Positions 26,111-33,967 of a stretch of DNA of 64,000 nucleotides are shown here, one piece after another. The translations under genes and the position numbers were made by a program. This DNA is from JAQGMV01 sp035626595 (GTDB lineage Bacteria > Pseudomonadota > Gammaproteobacteria > Burkholderiales > SG8-41). Numbering within the stretch: position 1 is the stretch's first letter; each line of letters begins with the position of its first letter. Where the stretch lies: NCBI GenBank assembly GCA_035626595.1, contig DASPNJ010000149.1, positions 1 through 64,000 on the forward strand. Direction: 5' to 3'. The notes beneath the pieces were generated by a model that saw only the letters and a program-made list of their open reading frames with translations, did not search any database and was not told where the DNA came from.

Positions 26111-26613
26111 CCCGTGAATGCCGAAACCAGCGCGCGGATGATGAAGAACCCGGCCGCCGCCGTAGCCGCGATGAATACGATAAGCGTGCCCATGATGCCG
26201 GCGACGTACCAGCGGCTCGCCCGCGCGGTGCCGACCGGTTGATCGAGGTGCGCCTCCAGCAGCGCGACGTTGCGCTGGTTCGCTTTCCACGCGGCGTCGA
26301 ACACGTCGCCGGCGAACGGAATCAGACCGACGACACCCTCGATCGCGACGTTGAGCACCATGTGCGTCAACACGCTCCGCGGCGCGCCCAGCCGCGCAGC
26401 CTCGCGCACGATGTAGCTCGAAACGAGCACGCCGATGAGATCGCCGAACCCGGGAATCAAGCCGATGATCGCGTCGAGGCCGATGCGGTAGCGTCCGCCG
26501 GCCAACGGAATCGAGCTGTCGAGGAGCCACGCGAGGGCGGCGAGCCGACGGCGCACGTCGTCGGCTTCGACCTTCTGCGTATCGTGATCGATGGTGACGG
26601 GCTCACGGCTCAT
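26107..26613 (-). CDS. DUF4112 family membrane protein
   Basis: 168 residues. The DUF4112 core is clear: LAWLLDSSIPLAGGRYRIGL, DAIIGLIPGFGDLIG and GVVGLIPFAGDVFDAAWKAN, two related G-x-IP-G/F-A-GD motifs in membrane hairpins. A further helix lies at about 138-162. The family is widespread and uncharacterised. It is translationally coupled to the phospholipase-D gene, which suggests a role in membrane lipid biology, by inference. Confidence 0.88.
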   Translation of the reverse strand: MSREPVTIDHDTQKVEADDVRRRLAALAWLLDSSIPLAGGRYRIGLDAIIGLIPGFGDLIGVLVSSYIVREAARLGAPRSVLTHMVLNVAIEGVVGLIPFAGDVFDAAWKANQRNVALLEAHLDQPVGTARASRWYVAGIMGTLIVFIAATAAAGFFIIRALVSAFTG

Positions 26614-26663
26614 GGCAGCGCCTTACGCAACCCGCGTGCCGGAGACGCGCGCATTCGCAGCCG

Positions 26664-26903
26664 TCAGCTTCGCGGCCGGCGCGGCACTTCCGGATCGAGC
26701 CCCACGAGGCGCAGCAGCCACGCGATCACGAATCCGGCGAGGAGCGGCCACCACTCCATGAGCGAGAGCGCGGCGCCGGCCGATGCGCCGTATGCCACCG
26801 CCATGAGAAGGAGCCCTATGTGGCGCCGCCTGAAGTAGGTGAAGACGAGGCCCGCCGCCAGCACCAGAAACGCACCGGCGACGATGTAGACTACGATATG
26901 CAC
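26664..26903 (-). CDS. Small membrane protein, unknown function
   Basis: 79 residues from a GTG at 26903. Two or three hydrophobic stretches are visible: IVVYIVAGAFLVLAAGLVFT, HIGLLLMAVAYGASAGAAL and WWPLLAGFVIAWLLRLVGLD, with a basic RRPRS tail. No family is recognised. The GTG overlaps the ATG of the divergent MFS gene by 6 nt. A TACAAT lies 6 nt upstream of the GTG, so a leaderless message is possible. Confidence 0.6.
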   Translation of the reverse strand: MHIVVYIVAGAFLVLAAGLVFTYFRRRHIGLLLMAVAYGASAGAALSLMEWWPLLAGFVIAWLLRLVGLDPEVPRRPRS

Positions 26904-28100
26904 GCACGTATTGTACGGAACACGCCGCGGCGCGCGCTCGGATCGTGCTGCGCAGCGCACACGCTGCACGACGGCCTGTCCGACGTCACCTACGTGCTCC
27001 TGCCGCTCCTTGCGCAGACGTTCGGACTGTCGCTCGCGCAAGTCGGCCTCATCCGCTCCGCGCATCGCACGGCGATGGCGGCTTTTCAGATTCCCGCCGG
27101 ACTCTTCGCCGAGCGCTTCGGCGAGCGCAACCTGCTCGCGCTCGGCACGTTCATGGCCGGTGCTGCGTTCGTCGCGCTCGGTTACGCGACCGGCTTCTGG
27201 ATGATCCTCGTCGCGCTGTTCTTCGCCGGCTGCGGCTCCGCAGTTCAGCACCCGCTCGCCTCCACCATCATCTCGCATGCGTATCCCGACGCGGGACGGC
27301 GCGCGGCGCTCGGCACGTACAACTTCTTCGGCGACGTCGGCAAGTTCGCGTTCGGCGGCGCGGTCAGCCTGTGCCTGCTCGCGGGTGTCTCGTGGCAGGC
27401 GCCGGTCGTCGGCTTCGGCGTCATCGGCATCGCAACCGCCGTCGCCATCTTCCTGTTCGTGGCGAACACGCAAACGCCGCATGCGACGCCGAGCACTACG
27501 CCCGCACCAGCCGCGAAAGGCTGGGGCATACGCAACCCGCAGGGATTCACCGCGCTGTGTGCGATCGAGATCCTGGATTCGAGCACGCGCGTCGGTTTTC
27601 TCACCTTCATCGCTTTCCTGCTGATCGACAAGGGGGTACCCGAAGGCTGGGCCGCGTTGGCGGTGCCGCTCATCCTCGTCGGCGGCATGGCCGGGAAGCT
27701 CGCGTGTGGCCTGATCGCAGAGCGCCTCGGCATCGTGCGCATGATCGTGATCACCGAAGTGGCGACCGGCCTGGGCATCCTCGCCACGCTCGCGATGCCC
27801 GGCATCGCGATCATGCTGCTTCTGCCGCTGATCGGCGTCGTGCTTCAGGGCACCTCGTCGGTGCTCTACGCAACGATCGGCGATCTCGTCGAGAAGGATC
27901 GCCTGCCGCGCGCTTTCGGCCTCTTCTACACGCTCGGATCGCTCTGCGGCATCGCGGCGCCGCTCGGCTACGGATTTCTCGGGGACGTCGCCGGCGTCGA
28001 CACCGCCATCGGCACCGTCGGGCTGGCGGTGCTGCTGACCGTGCCGCTCGCGGCGGTGCTGCGCCCGGCGATCACCGCGGCGAAACCCGCGAGCGCCTGA
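26898..28100 (+). CDS. MFS transporter
   Basis: 400 residues from the ATG at 26898, with twelve hydrophobic segments. The first half has LLPLLAQTFGLSLAQVGLIR and the loop motif AGLFAERFGERNLLALG (the MFS D-R-x-G-R-like loop 2-3). The second half begins around GFTALCAIEILDSSTRVGFL. The family exports or imports small molecules; the substrate is unknown, though the layout resembles fosmidomycin-resistance-type efflux proteins. No clear ribosome-binding site precedes the ATG. The start region overlaps the divergent small gene. An AhpD-like gene follows by 44 nt. Confidence 0.87.
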   Translation: MHARIVRNTPRRALGSCCAAHTLHDGLSDVTYVLLPLLAQTFGLSLAQVGLIRSAHRTAMAAFQIPAGLFAERFGERNLLALGTFMAGAAFVALGYATGFWMILVALFFAGCGSAVQHPLASTIISHAYPDAGRRAALGTYNFFGDVGKFAFGGAVSLCLLAGVSWQAPVVGFGVIGIATAVAIFLFVANTQTPHATPSTTPAPAAKGWGIRNPQGFTALCAIEILDSSTRVGFLTFIAFLLIDKGVPEGWAALAVPLILVGGMAGKLACGLIAERLGIVRMIVITEVATGLGILATLAMPGIAIMLLLPLIGVVLQGTSSVLYATIGDLVEKDRLPRAFGLFYTLGSLCGIAAPLGYGFLGDVAGVDTAIGTVGLAVLLTVPLAAVLRPAITAAKPASA

Positions 28101-28144
28101 TTAGAATAGCCGCCGATACGATTTCGACCGACTGGAGAGAAGAC

Positions 28145-28798
28145 ATGCCCGAGCAGCGAATCAGCTACGTGCCGCTGGAGAAAATGGACGATGCGATGCG
28201 CCGCGAGATGGAGCGCTGCGCGCGCGAAGGCACGCCGCGCCCCGAGAGCTCGGCGGTGCGCGCGCACGTGCCCGGCGCCTTCTGGTCGTTCGCGAATTCG
28301 TGGCGCGACATTTTCCACACCGGCATCTGCGATCATGCGATCAAGGAGCTGTGCAGGCTGTACGTCTCGCGCTCGGTGAAGTGCGAGTTCTGCGGCAATC
28401 AGCGCTCGATCAAGGCCTTCGGCGGCAAGCTCGAGGAAGGCCAGACCGACGATCTCGTGAATTTCGAGAAGTCGACGAAATACGACGACCGCCAGAAGGC
28501 GGCCCTCGCGTACGCCGAGGCGATCACCTGGCGGCTCGACACCGACGATGCGTTCTGGGCGCGGCTGCGCAAGCACTTCAGCGAGCCCGAGCTCGTCGAG
28601 CTCGGCTGCTTCATCGCGCTGACGATGGGCCAGCAGAGCTGGCTGCGGCTGCTCAACATCGAGCACCACCAGGTGATGGCCGGTACGGCGGCGTCGATGG
28701 CGCCCGGATTCGAGACCGCTGAAGCGCTCGCTAAAACCAAAGCGTCGCCCGATTACTGGGCCAAGCACGACGCGGCGCCGCGCAAGAACGCCGCGTAG
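28145..28798 (+). CDS. Carboxymuconolactone decarboxylase/AhpD-like protein
   Basis: 217 residues. The CMD domain is visible with RLYVSRSVKCEFCGNQRS, where the C-x-x-C pair (Cys about 80 and 83) matches the AhpD redox motif, then KAALAYAEAITWRL and LGCFIALTMGQQSWLRLLNI. AhpD-like members are disulfide reductases or peroxidase partners; decarboxylase members lack the C-x-x-C. The intact pair favours a redox role. GGAGAGAAG lies before the ATG. It probably shares a transcript with the MFS gene 44 nt upstream. Its stop abuts an R4 repeat. Confidence 0.87.
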   Translation: MPEQRISYVPLEKMDDAMRREMERCAREGTPRPESSAVRAHVPGAFWSFANSWRDIFHTGICDHAIKELCRLYVSRSVKCEFCGNQRSIKAFGGKLEEGQTDDLVNFEKSTKYDDRQKAALAYAEAITWRLDTDDAFWARLRKHFSEPELVELGCFIALTMGQQSWLRLLNIEHHQVMAGTAASMAPGFETAEALAKTKASPDYWAKHDAAPRKNAA

Positions 28799-28800
28799 AT

Positions 28801-28865
28801 CGTCATTCCCGCGAAGGCGGGAATCCAGAGCGGTTCTGGATACCCCCACCTACACGGGGATGACG
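28801..28865. repeat. R4 (REP-like) palindromic repeat, intact copy
   Basis: Reads CGTCATTCCCGCGAAGGCG then GGAATCCAGA ... CCCC-CACCTACAC-GGGG-ATGACG. It forms stem TTCCCGC-GAAG-GCGGGAA, and CGTCAT/ATGACG closes the unit. It begins 2 nt after the stop of the AhpD-like gene. Confidence 0.85.
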
Positions 28866-28875
28866 CTGTTGCGAG

Positions 28876-30078
28876 CTAAGCGGCCGCGGCCGCGCTCTCG
28901 CCAACCAGCACGTCTCGCGCCTTCCCCACCCGCGAAGCGCGCACATAGACGTAGCCGTCGAACAACCGCCGCTGCGTGCGGAAGAACGCGCCCTGCTCTG
29001 CGTGCCATTGGCCGTTCTCCTGCCTCACGCTCGCGGCCACGGTGAGGAGCCCGGACGGCATCGCGATGCGGATCGCCGCTTCCGGATCGGTCGACCGCCG
29101 CGTCACCGCGTGAACGACGCTGCCTTCGAGCCGCGCCGCGACCGCCAGGCACAGCGACGCCGTCAGCGGCAGTGCGCGGTGAGGCTGGCCGTTCGAGACG
29201 ATGCGGCCGGTGAGATCGATGTCTGACGCTGCGATCGAGTCCCCGGTGAGCGTGACCGCGTCCTGCGGTCCCGATACGAACCCGATGAACGGCACCACCC
29301 GCTTGGCTTTCGCCTCTTCGACGTTCCTGCCGATGCCCATGGCGATCGACGCCGCGATGCGAATCGCGGCGAGCCGTTCGAGCAGCGCCGTGTTCGCGTC
29401 CAGCGCTTCGGGCATTTCGGTGCCGGTCAGTCCGAGGTCCGCGGCGCTGACGAAGCAGCACGCGTTCGCCGCATCGACCAGCGACGCGCGAATCTTTCCG
29501 TAGCCGGGCACATCGAGCACGTCGACGACGTTGCCGGTCGGCAACAGTTTCCCGGTCGTCGCGCCGCCGGGCTCGCGAAACTCGAGCTTGACCGGCGAGC
29601 CCGTGCCGGCCACGCCCGGAATCGCGAGATCGCCATCCACCGCAGCCGCGCCCTCGTCCAGCGCGAATCGCGACCAGATGATCTTCTTCGTGTTCGTGTT
29701 GTGAACGCGCACCAGCGCTTCGCGCCCGCTCGCCTTCACGATGCCTTCATCGACGGCGAACGGGCCCATCGCGGAGGACATGTTCCCGCAGTTGCCGCTG
29801 TAGTCGACTTTCGCCTCCTTCACCTGCACCTGCGCGAAGGTGTAATCGATATCGGCGTCGGGCCGCGAAGAAGGACCCACCACGCAGACTTTGGAGAGCG
29901 ACGAGATGCCGCCGCCCATGCCGTCGAGCTGCCGTCCGTACGGATCGGGGCTGCCGATCGCGGCCAGGAATATCTCGTCCCACAGCGCGCGGTCGGGCGG
30001 CAGGTCCCCGGCGTTGAAAACGATCGCGTTGCTCGTGCCGCCGCGCATGAACACGGCGGGGATTTTCAGTTGTCTCAT
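28876..30078 (-). CDS. PrpF family isomerase (2-methylaconitate / oxalomesaconate tautomerase type)
   Basis: 400 residues from the ATG at 30078, with AGGAGGCCC upstream. PrpF signatures: IPAVFMRGGTSNAIVFNAGD, SPDPYGRQLDGMGGGISSLS, then YSGNCGNMSSAMGPFAVDEG, whose Cys-Gly-Asn is the conserved acid/base site. The fold is diaminopimelate-epimerase-like. Members move double bonds in tricarboxylic acids: methylaconitate in propionate breakdown, or 4-oxalomesaconate in gallate breakdown. The neighbour is MmgE/PrpD, not AcnD, so the exact substrate is open. Confidence 0.9.
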   Translation of the reverse strand: MRQLKIPAVFMRGGTSNAIVFNAGDLPPDRALWDEIFLAAIGSPDPYGRQLDGMGGGISSLSKVCVVGPSSRPDADIDYTFAQVQVKEAKVDYSGNCGNMSSAMGPFAVDEGIVKASGREALVRVHNTNTKKIIWSRFALDEGAAAVDGDLAIPGVAGTGSPVKLEFREPGGATTGKLLPTGNVVDVLDVPGYGKIRASLVDAANACCFVSAADLGLTGTEMPEALDANTALLERLAAIRIAASIAMGIGRNVEEAKAKRVVPFIGFVSGPQDAVTLTGDSIAASDIDLTGRIVSNGQPHRALPLTASLCLAVAARLEGSVVHAVTRRSTDPEAAIRIAMPSGLLTVAASVRQENGQWHAEQGAFFRTQRRLFDGYVYVRASRVGKARDVLVGESAAAAA

Positions 30079-30111
30079 GGATGGGCCTCCTGCGCGGAAT
30101 TGTAAATCGTC

Positions 30112-30195
30112 GGGCGGGTGGTAACCCATCGCAGTGCGCCGCAATCCCGCAGGGTGCGCCGGTGGCGCACCGTCGGTGGGTTATCACCCGCCCTA
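30112..30195. repeat. R1 palindromic repeat, copy b (large)
   Basis: Outer arms of 17 nt at 30112-30128 and 30177-30193 match with one mismatch (GGGCGGGTGGTAACCCA against TGGGTTATCACCCGCCC). The centre holds hairpin GGTGCGCC-GGT-GGCGCACC (30153-30171). The right end CCCTACG gives the TAG stop codon of the minus-strand MmgE/PrpD gene. Confidence 0.88.
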
Positions 30196-31554
30196 CGAGA
30201 TCAACTCGCAAATGCGGTTGAGACCGGGCGCTTCGAGAGATTCCAGCCGCTCCAGCTTTTCGAGAAGCTCTTCGGTGGCGGCGGCATCGAGCCCGCGCTC
30301 GAGGCAATCGCGCAGCTTCACTTCGTGATCGGCGCTCGTCAGCGGCGGCTGGCTCCACGCGCCTTTCGGTCCCGTCGACGTATACGCATAGGTGCGGCCG
30401 CCAGCGAGCGCCTGGATCGTGAGGCGCATCTTCAGCCACTCGCCCGCGATCGCGGGATCCTGCGCAAGCTCGATCTTGGAGAGCAGCGCTTCCATGTCCG
30501 GACGAAAGCGCCGGGCGTCGGTGAACGTATCGATGCCGACGCGCCCGTCGAGCAGCGCGGCCGCGGCCGTGTACTGAAAGCTGAACTTGCCTTCGTGTCC
30601 GTGCGATGGACGCGGGCGGTCGATATAGGCCATCACCGGCGCGGTGATCACCACGCGTTCGATCGCCGCGATGTCCGGGATTTTTTCGCGCACTCCGAGC
30701 GCCGCGCTGATCGACCAGTGCGTCGCGAACTGCGACGGGAAGTTCTTGATTGCGAGCCCCGGATCGACGATGCGAAACGGACGCCCGTATGCCAGCAGCC
30801 GCTCGGTGTCGAGGCCGTCAGGATAGAACGTGTCGCAGAACCCGCGGCGGGCGTCGAAGATTTCGGCGTTTGCGGTGAAGCCGGTGGCGGCAAGCAGCGC
30901 CGCGTCCAGTCCCGATGCGGCCGCGTGACCGCAGTGCGTCGATTTCGTCATCGACCCGATGTTCGCGAGCACCGCGCCCGCGCGCGAGGCCGCGATGCCG
31001 AGCGCCCAGGCGAGCGCCTGCTCGTCGAGATCGAGCAGCGCGCCGGCGGTCACGGCGGCACCCATCACGCCGGCAACACCCGGCGGGTGAAAGCGCAGCT
31101 TCTCCGGCTCGAACTGATCGGCCGCGTACTGAATGCGGCCCTGGAGCTCCATGCCGCGCGCGACCGCCGTGATCAGCTCGCGGCCCGAATGACCGCGCGA
31201 CTGCGCGAGCGCGAGCGCGACCGGGAGCACGGGTGACACCGAGTGCGTCGGCGGCAGCCACATCGGCTCGAAATCGAGAACGTGCACCGCGGCGCCGTTC
31301 ACGTATGCAGCCTGCACGGTCGACGTCTTGAAGTCGTGGCGCCACACGTTCGCTTCGGGCGCGCCGCCGAGGTTCTTCACGTGACGCGCAAGCAATGCGA
31401 TCGGGGTTTCGTGCGCGCCGGCGACGGCGACCGCGATACCGTCCGCGATCGCCTGCTTCACGCGCTGTACGCATTCGTCGCCGAGCGCTTCGAACGTCGT
31501 CTCGTGAATCTTCGCGCACAGCGCGCGTGTCGTGCCTGCTTGTAGTGCGTTCAC
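30193..31554 (-). CDS. MmgE/PrpD family protein
   Basis: 453 residues, the standard length. Family features: ADGIAVAVAGAHETPIALLA, YVNGAAVHVLDFEPMWLP (the NG-x-x-x-H-x-x-D-x segment), HPPGVAGVMGAAVTAGALL and MTKSTHCGHAAASGLDAALL. Members dehydrate or decarboxylate citrate-like acids. With the upstream PrpF-like isomerase on the same strand it forms a likely two-gene unit for a branched or unsaturated tricarboxylate. The stop codon is supplied by R1 copy b. The start is divergent from the first MFS gene, 54 nt away. Confidence 0.9.
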   Translation of the reverse strand: MNALQAGTTRALCAKIHETTFEALGDECVQRVKQAIADGIAVAVAGAHETPIALLARHVKNLGGAPEANVWRHDFKTSTVQAAYVNGAAVHVLDFEPMWLPPTHSVSPVLPVALALAQSRGHSGRELITAVARGMELQGRIQYAADQFEPEKLRFHPPGVAGVMGAAVTAGALLDLDEQALAWALGIAASRAGAVLANIGSMTKSTHCGHAAASGLDAALLAATGFTANAEIFDARRGFCDTFYPDGLDTERLLAYGRPFRIVDPGLAIKNFPSQFATHWSISAALGVREKIPDIAAIERVVITAPVMAYIDRPRPSHGHEGKFSFQYTAAAALLDGRVGIDTFTDARRFRPDMEALLSKIELAQDPAIAGEWLKMRLTIQALAGGRTYAYTSTGPKGAWSQPPLTSADHEVKLRDCLERGLDAAATEELLEKLERLESLEAPGLNRICELIS

Positions 31555-31608
31555 GATCTGGATTCCCGGGACAGTGAGAGAGACGAAAATGCTAAACTCA
31601 AAATTTGC

Positions 31609-32760
31609 GTGCGTCCCGCTTCACTTAGCGCTGTCCCCCCGATTTATCTCACCACGCTGCACACGCTGCTCGTGCAGGGCGCGCACATCGGCAGCCGTGT
31701 CGTGGCATCGCTCTTCGCACTCAAGCTCGGCGCCAGCGCCTTCACCATCGGCGTTCTGATCGGTGTCTACGCGGTCTTCCCGCTGCTCCTCGGTGTGTAT
31801 TCAGGGCGGCTCGCCGACCGCTATGGCGCGAGACGACCGATGCTCGGCGGCATTGCATTGCTGGCTGTCGGACTCGCGCTGCCGGTCGCCTGGCCGACGC
31901 TGCCGACGCTCTTTGCCTCCGCGATTCTGATCGGCACGGGCTTCGTTTTCTTCAACGTGTCGAACCAGACGCTCGGCGGCGCGCTCGGCACACCGCAGGA
32001 GCGCACGCGTAACTTCGCGACGCTCGGGCTCGGCTACGCGGGCGGACATTTCGCGGGCCCCGTGATCGCGGGCTACGTCATCGACTTCTACGGCTTCACG
32101 TACGGCTATGGGGCGCTCGCTGCGTTCACCGTGCTGCCGCTCGGCCTCATCGCCGCGGACAAACGCCTGGACGTGCGCGTCGAGTCTCACGGCGCGGCCC
32201 GCCGCAACACGCTCGAGCTGCTCAGGGCGCCGCTTCTGCGCCGCACCGTGCTGGTGAGCGCGCTCATCACGACGGGCTGGGACCTCTTCGGCTTCTACGT
32301 GCCGATCTACGGGCATGCGATCGGTCTCAGCGCATCGACGATCGGGAACATGCTCGGCGCGTTCGCCGTGGCGACGTTCATCGTGCGCGCGCTGCTGCCG
32401 CGGCTCACGCGCCGCTACGGCATCGAGGCCGTGCTCGCCGCGGCAGCGTTCGCCGCGGCGGTGCTGTTCCTGCCGTTCCCGCTGGTGAGCTACGTGCCGG
32501 TACTTTTCGCGCTGTCGTTCGGCATCGGCCTCGCGCTCGGCTGCAGTCAGCCGCTCACGCTGAATCTCGCCTACAACCACTCGCCGCCCGGGCGTTCCGG
32601 CGAAGTCACCGGACTGCGTCTCACGGTCAACAACATCATGCACATCGGCGTCCCGGTCACCGCCGGCACACTGGCAGCCGCGCTGGGCGTCGCGCCCGTG
32701 TTCTGGACGAGCGCCGCGCTGCTCGCAACGAGCGGATATCTCACGCGCAAGCCGGGCTGA
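31609..32760 (+). CDS. MFS transporter (first of a tandem pair)
   Basis: 383 residues; the start is a GTG at 31609 with no good ribosome-binding site, so the N-terminus is uncertain. Twelve hydrophobic segments and loop motif YSGRLADRYGARRPMLGG are visible. The second half has DLFGFYVPIYGHAIGLS and CSQPLTLNLAYNHSPPGRSG. It is clearly homologous along its whole length to the next gene (shared PIYGH, GCSQPL, SPPGRSGEV, GLRL). The pair lies between the PrpF/MmgE unit and a TcuA-like gene, consistent with carboxylate uptake or efflux, by inference. Confidence 0.85.
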   Translation: MRPASLSAVPPIYLTTLHTLLVQGAHIGSRVVASLFALKLGASAFTIGVLIGVYAVFPLLLGVYSGRLADRYGARRPMLGGIALLAVGLALPVAWPTLPTLFASAILIGTGFVFFNVSNQTLGGALGTPQERTRNFATLGLGYAGGHFAGPVIAGYVIDFYGFTYGYGALAAFTVLPLGLIAADKRLDVRVESHGAARRNTLELLRAPLLRRTVLVSALITTGWDLFGFYVPIYGHAIGLSASTIGNMLGAFAVATFIVRALLPRLTRRYGIEAVLAAAAFAAAVLFLPFPLVSYVPVLFALSFGIGLALGCSQPLTLNLAYNHSPPGRSGEVTGLRLTVNNIMHIGVPVTAGTLAAALGVAPVFWTSAALLATSGYLTRKPG

Positions 32761-32767
32761 AAGGCCG

Positions 32768-33889
32768 ATGGCGCCGGTCTATCTCGCCACCGCGCTGCAC
32801 ACGGCGATTCATGCCTGCTTCACCGGCAGCAAGGTCATTCTCTCACTGCTCGCGCTCGAGCTCGGGTCGAGCCCGGCGCTGGTCGGCGCGCTGATCGCAT
32901 GCTATTCGCTCGCGCCGCTCGCGCTGGGCGTGTACTCGGGACGACTTGCCGACACGATCGGCATGCGCATCCCGATGATCTTCGGCGCGGTCTTCATGGC
33001 GCTCGCCATGCTGGTCGGCGCGCAGTGGCAGACGCTCGCCGCGCTGTTCGCGGTCGCGTTGCTCGTCGGCGCCGGATTCGTGTTCTTCATCGTCTCGGTG
33101 CAGAACCTCGTCGGCGTCATGCCGGGAAACCGCGCGCGCAACTACAGCATTCTCACCGTCGGCTACTCGGTGTCGAACTTCATCGGTCCGCTGATTGCCG
33201 GATACGCGATCGAATATGGCGGCCACGCAACTGCATTCCTGGTGTTCTCCGCGTTCACGCTCGTGCCGCTCTGCGTGCTCGCGTTGAATCCGGCGCTCAC
33301 GCGCGTGGCCGCGCCTAAGCCCCCTGACGGCGGCCGCAACGCGCTCGAGCTCCTGCGCCTGCCGCCTCTGCGGCAGCAGATCATCATCACCGGTCTCTCG
33401 ATGGCCGCGTGGGAGCTCTTTGTCTTTTACCTGCCGATCTACGGCCACGGCATCGGGCTCGCACCTTCGCTCATCGGCATCGTGCTGAGCGTGTTCGCGG
33501 TCGCAACGTTTCTCGTGCGGTTCGTGCTGTCGTGGATCATCGCGAAAGCGCCGGTCGAGCACGTGCTCGCGGCATCGATGCTGCTGGCGGCGTGCGTCTG
33601 CGCGATCTTCCCCCTGCTTACCGAACCCTACGCGCTGATCTCGGCGTCGTTCGTGCTGGGCTTGGGCTTGGGATGCAGTCAACCGCTCTCGCTCACGCTG
33701 TCGTTCGAGCGCTCGCCACCCGGGCGCTCCGGGGAAGTCGCCGGGCTGCGCCTGATCGCGACGAATCTCGCGCGGTTCGTCGTGCCGCTCGCCTCGGGTG
33801 CCTTCGGCTCCACGCTGGGCGTGGGCGCCGTGTTCTGGATGAACGCGGTGAATCTGTCCGCGATCAGTTGGCTCGCGAAACGAAGCTGA
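32768..33889 (+). CDS. MFS transporter (second of a tandem pair)
   Basis: 373 residues beginning MAPVYLATALHTAIHACFTG, 7 nt after the first MFS gene with GAAAGG before the ATG. Loop motif GVYSGRLADTIGMRIPM and the shared second-half motif GCSQPLSLTLSFERSPPGRS mark it as a paralogue of its neighbour. Most residues differ, so the duplication is old. Both proteins are near 380 residues, short for twelve helices but complete. They could act as a heteromeric or two-specificity pair; the sequence does not decide. Confidence 0.87.
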   Translation: MAPVYLATALHTAIHACFTGSKVILSLLALELGSSPALVGALIACYSLAPLALGVYSGRLADTIGMRIPMIFGAVFMALAMLVGAQWQTLAALFAVALLVGAGFVFFIVSVQNLVGVMPGNRARNYSILTVGYSVSNFIGPLIAGYAIEYGGHATAFLVFSAFTLVPLCVLALNPALTRVAAPKPPDGGRNALELLRLPPLRQQIIITGLSMAAWELFVFYLPIYGHGIGLAPSLIGIVLSVFAVATFLVRFVLSWIIAKAPVEHVLAASMLLAACVCAIFPLLTEPYALISASFVLGLGLGCSQPLSLTLSFERSPPGRSGEVAGLRLIATNLARFVVPLASGAFGSTLGVGAVFWMNAVNLSAISWLAKRS

Positions 33890-33890
33890 C

Positions 33891-33967
33891 TATCAGCGCA
33901 CCCTACGCACCCATTCGTCGCGTTCGTAGGGTGCGCCGATGGCGCACCGGCGGGTTTCCCGACGCTA
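33891..33967. repeat. R1 palindromic repeat, copy c
   Basis: A perfect 12-nt inverted pair GCGCACCCTACG (33896-33907) and CGTAGGGTGCGC (33926-33937), then GGTGCGCC-GAT-GGCGCACC and CGGGTTTCCCG. It fills the gap between the second MFS gene and the TcuA-like gene; the terminal CTACGA supplies the TAG stop of the latter. Confidence 0.85.
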
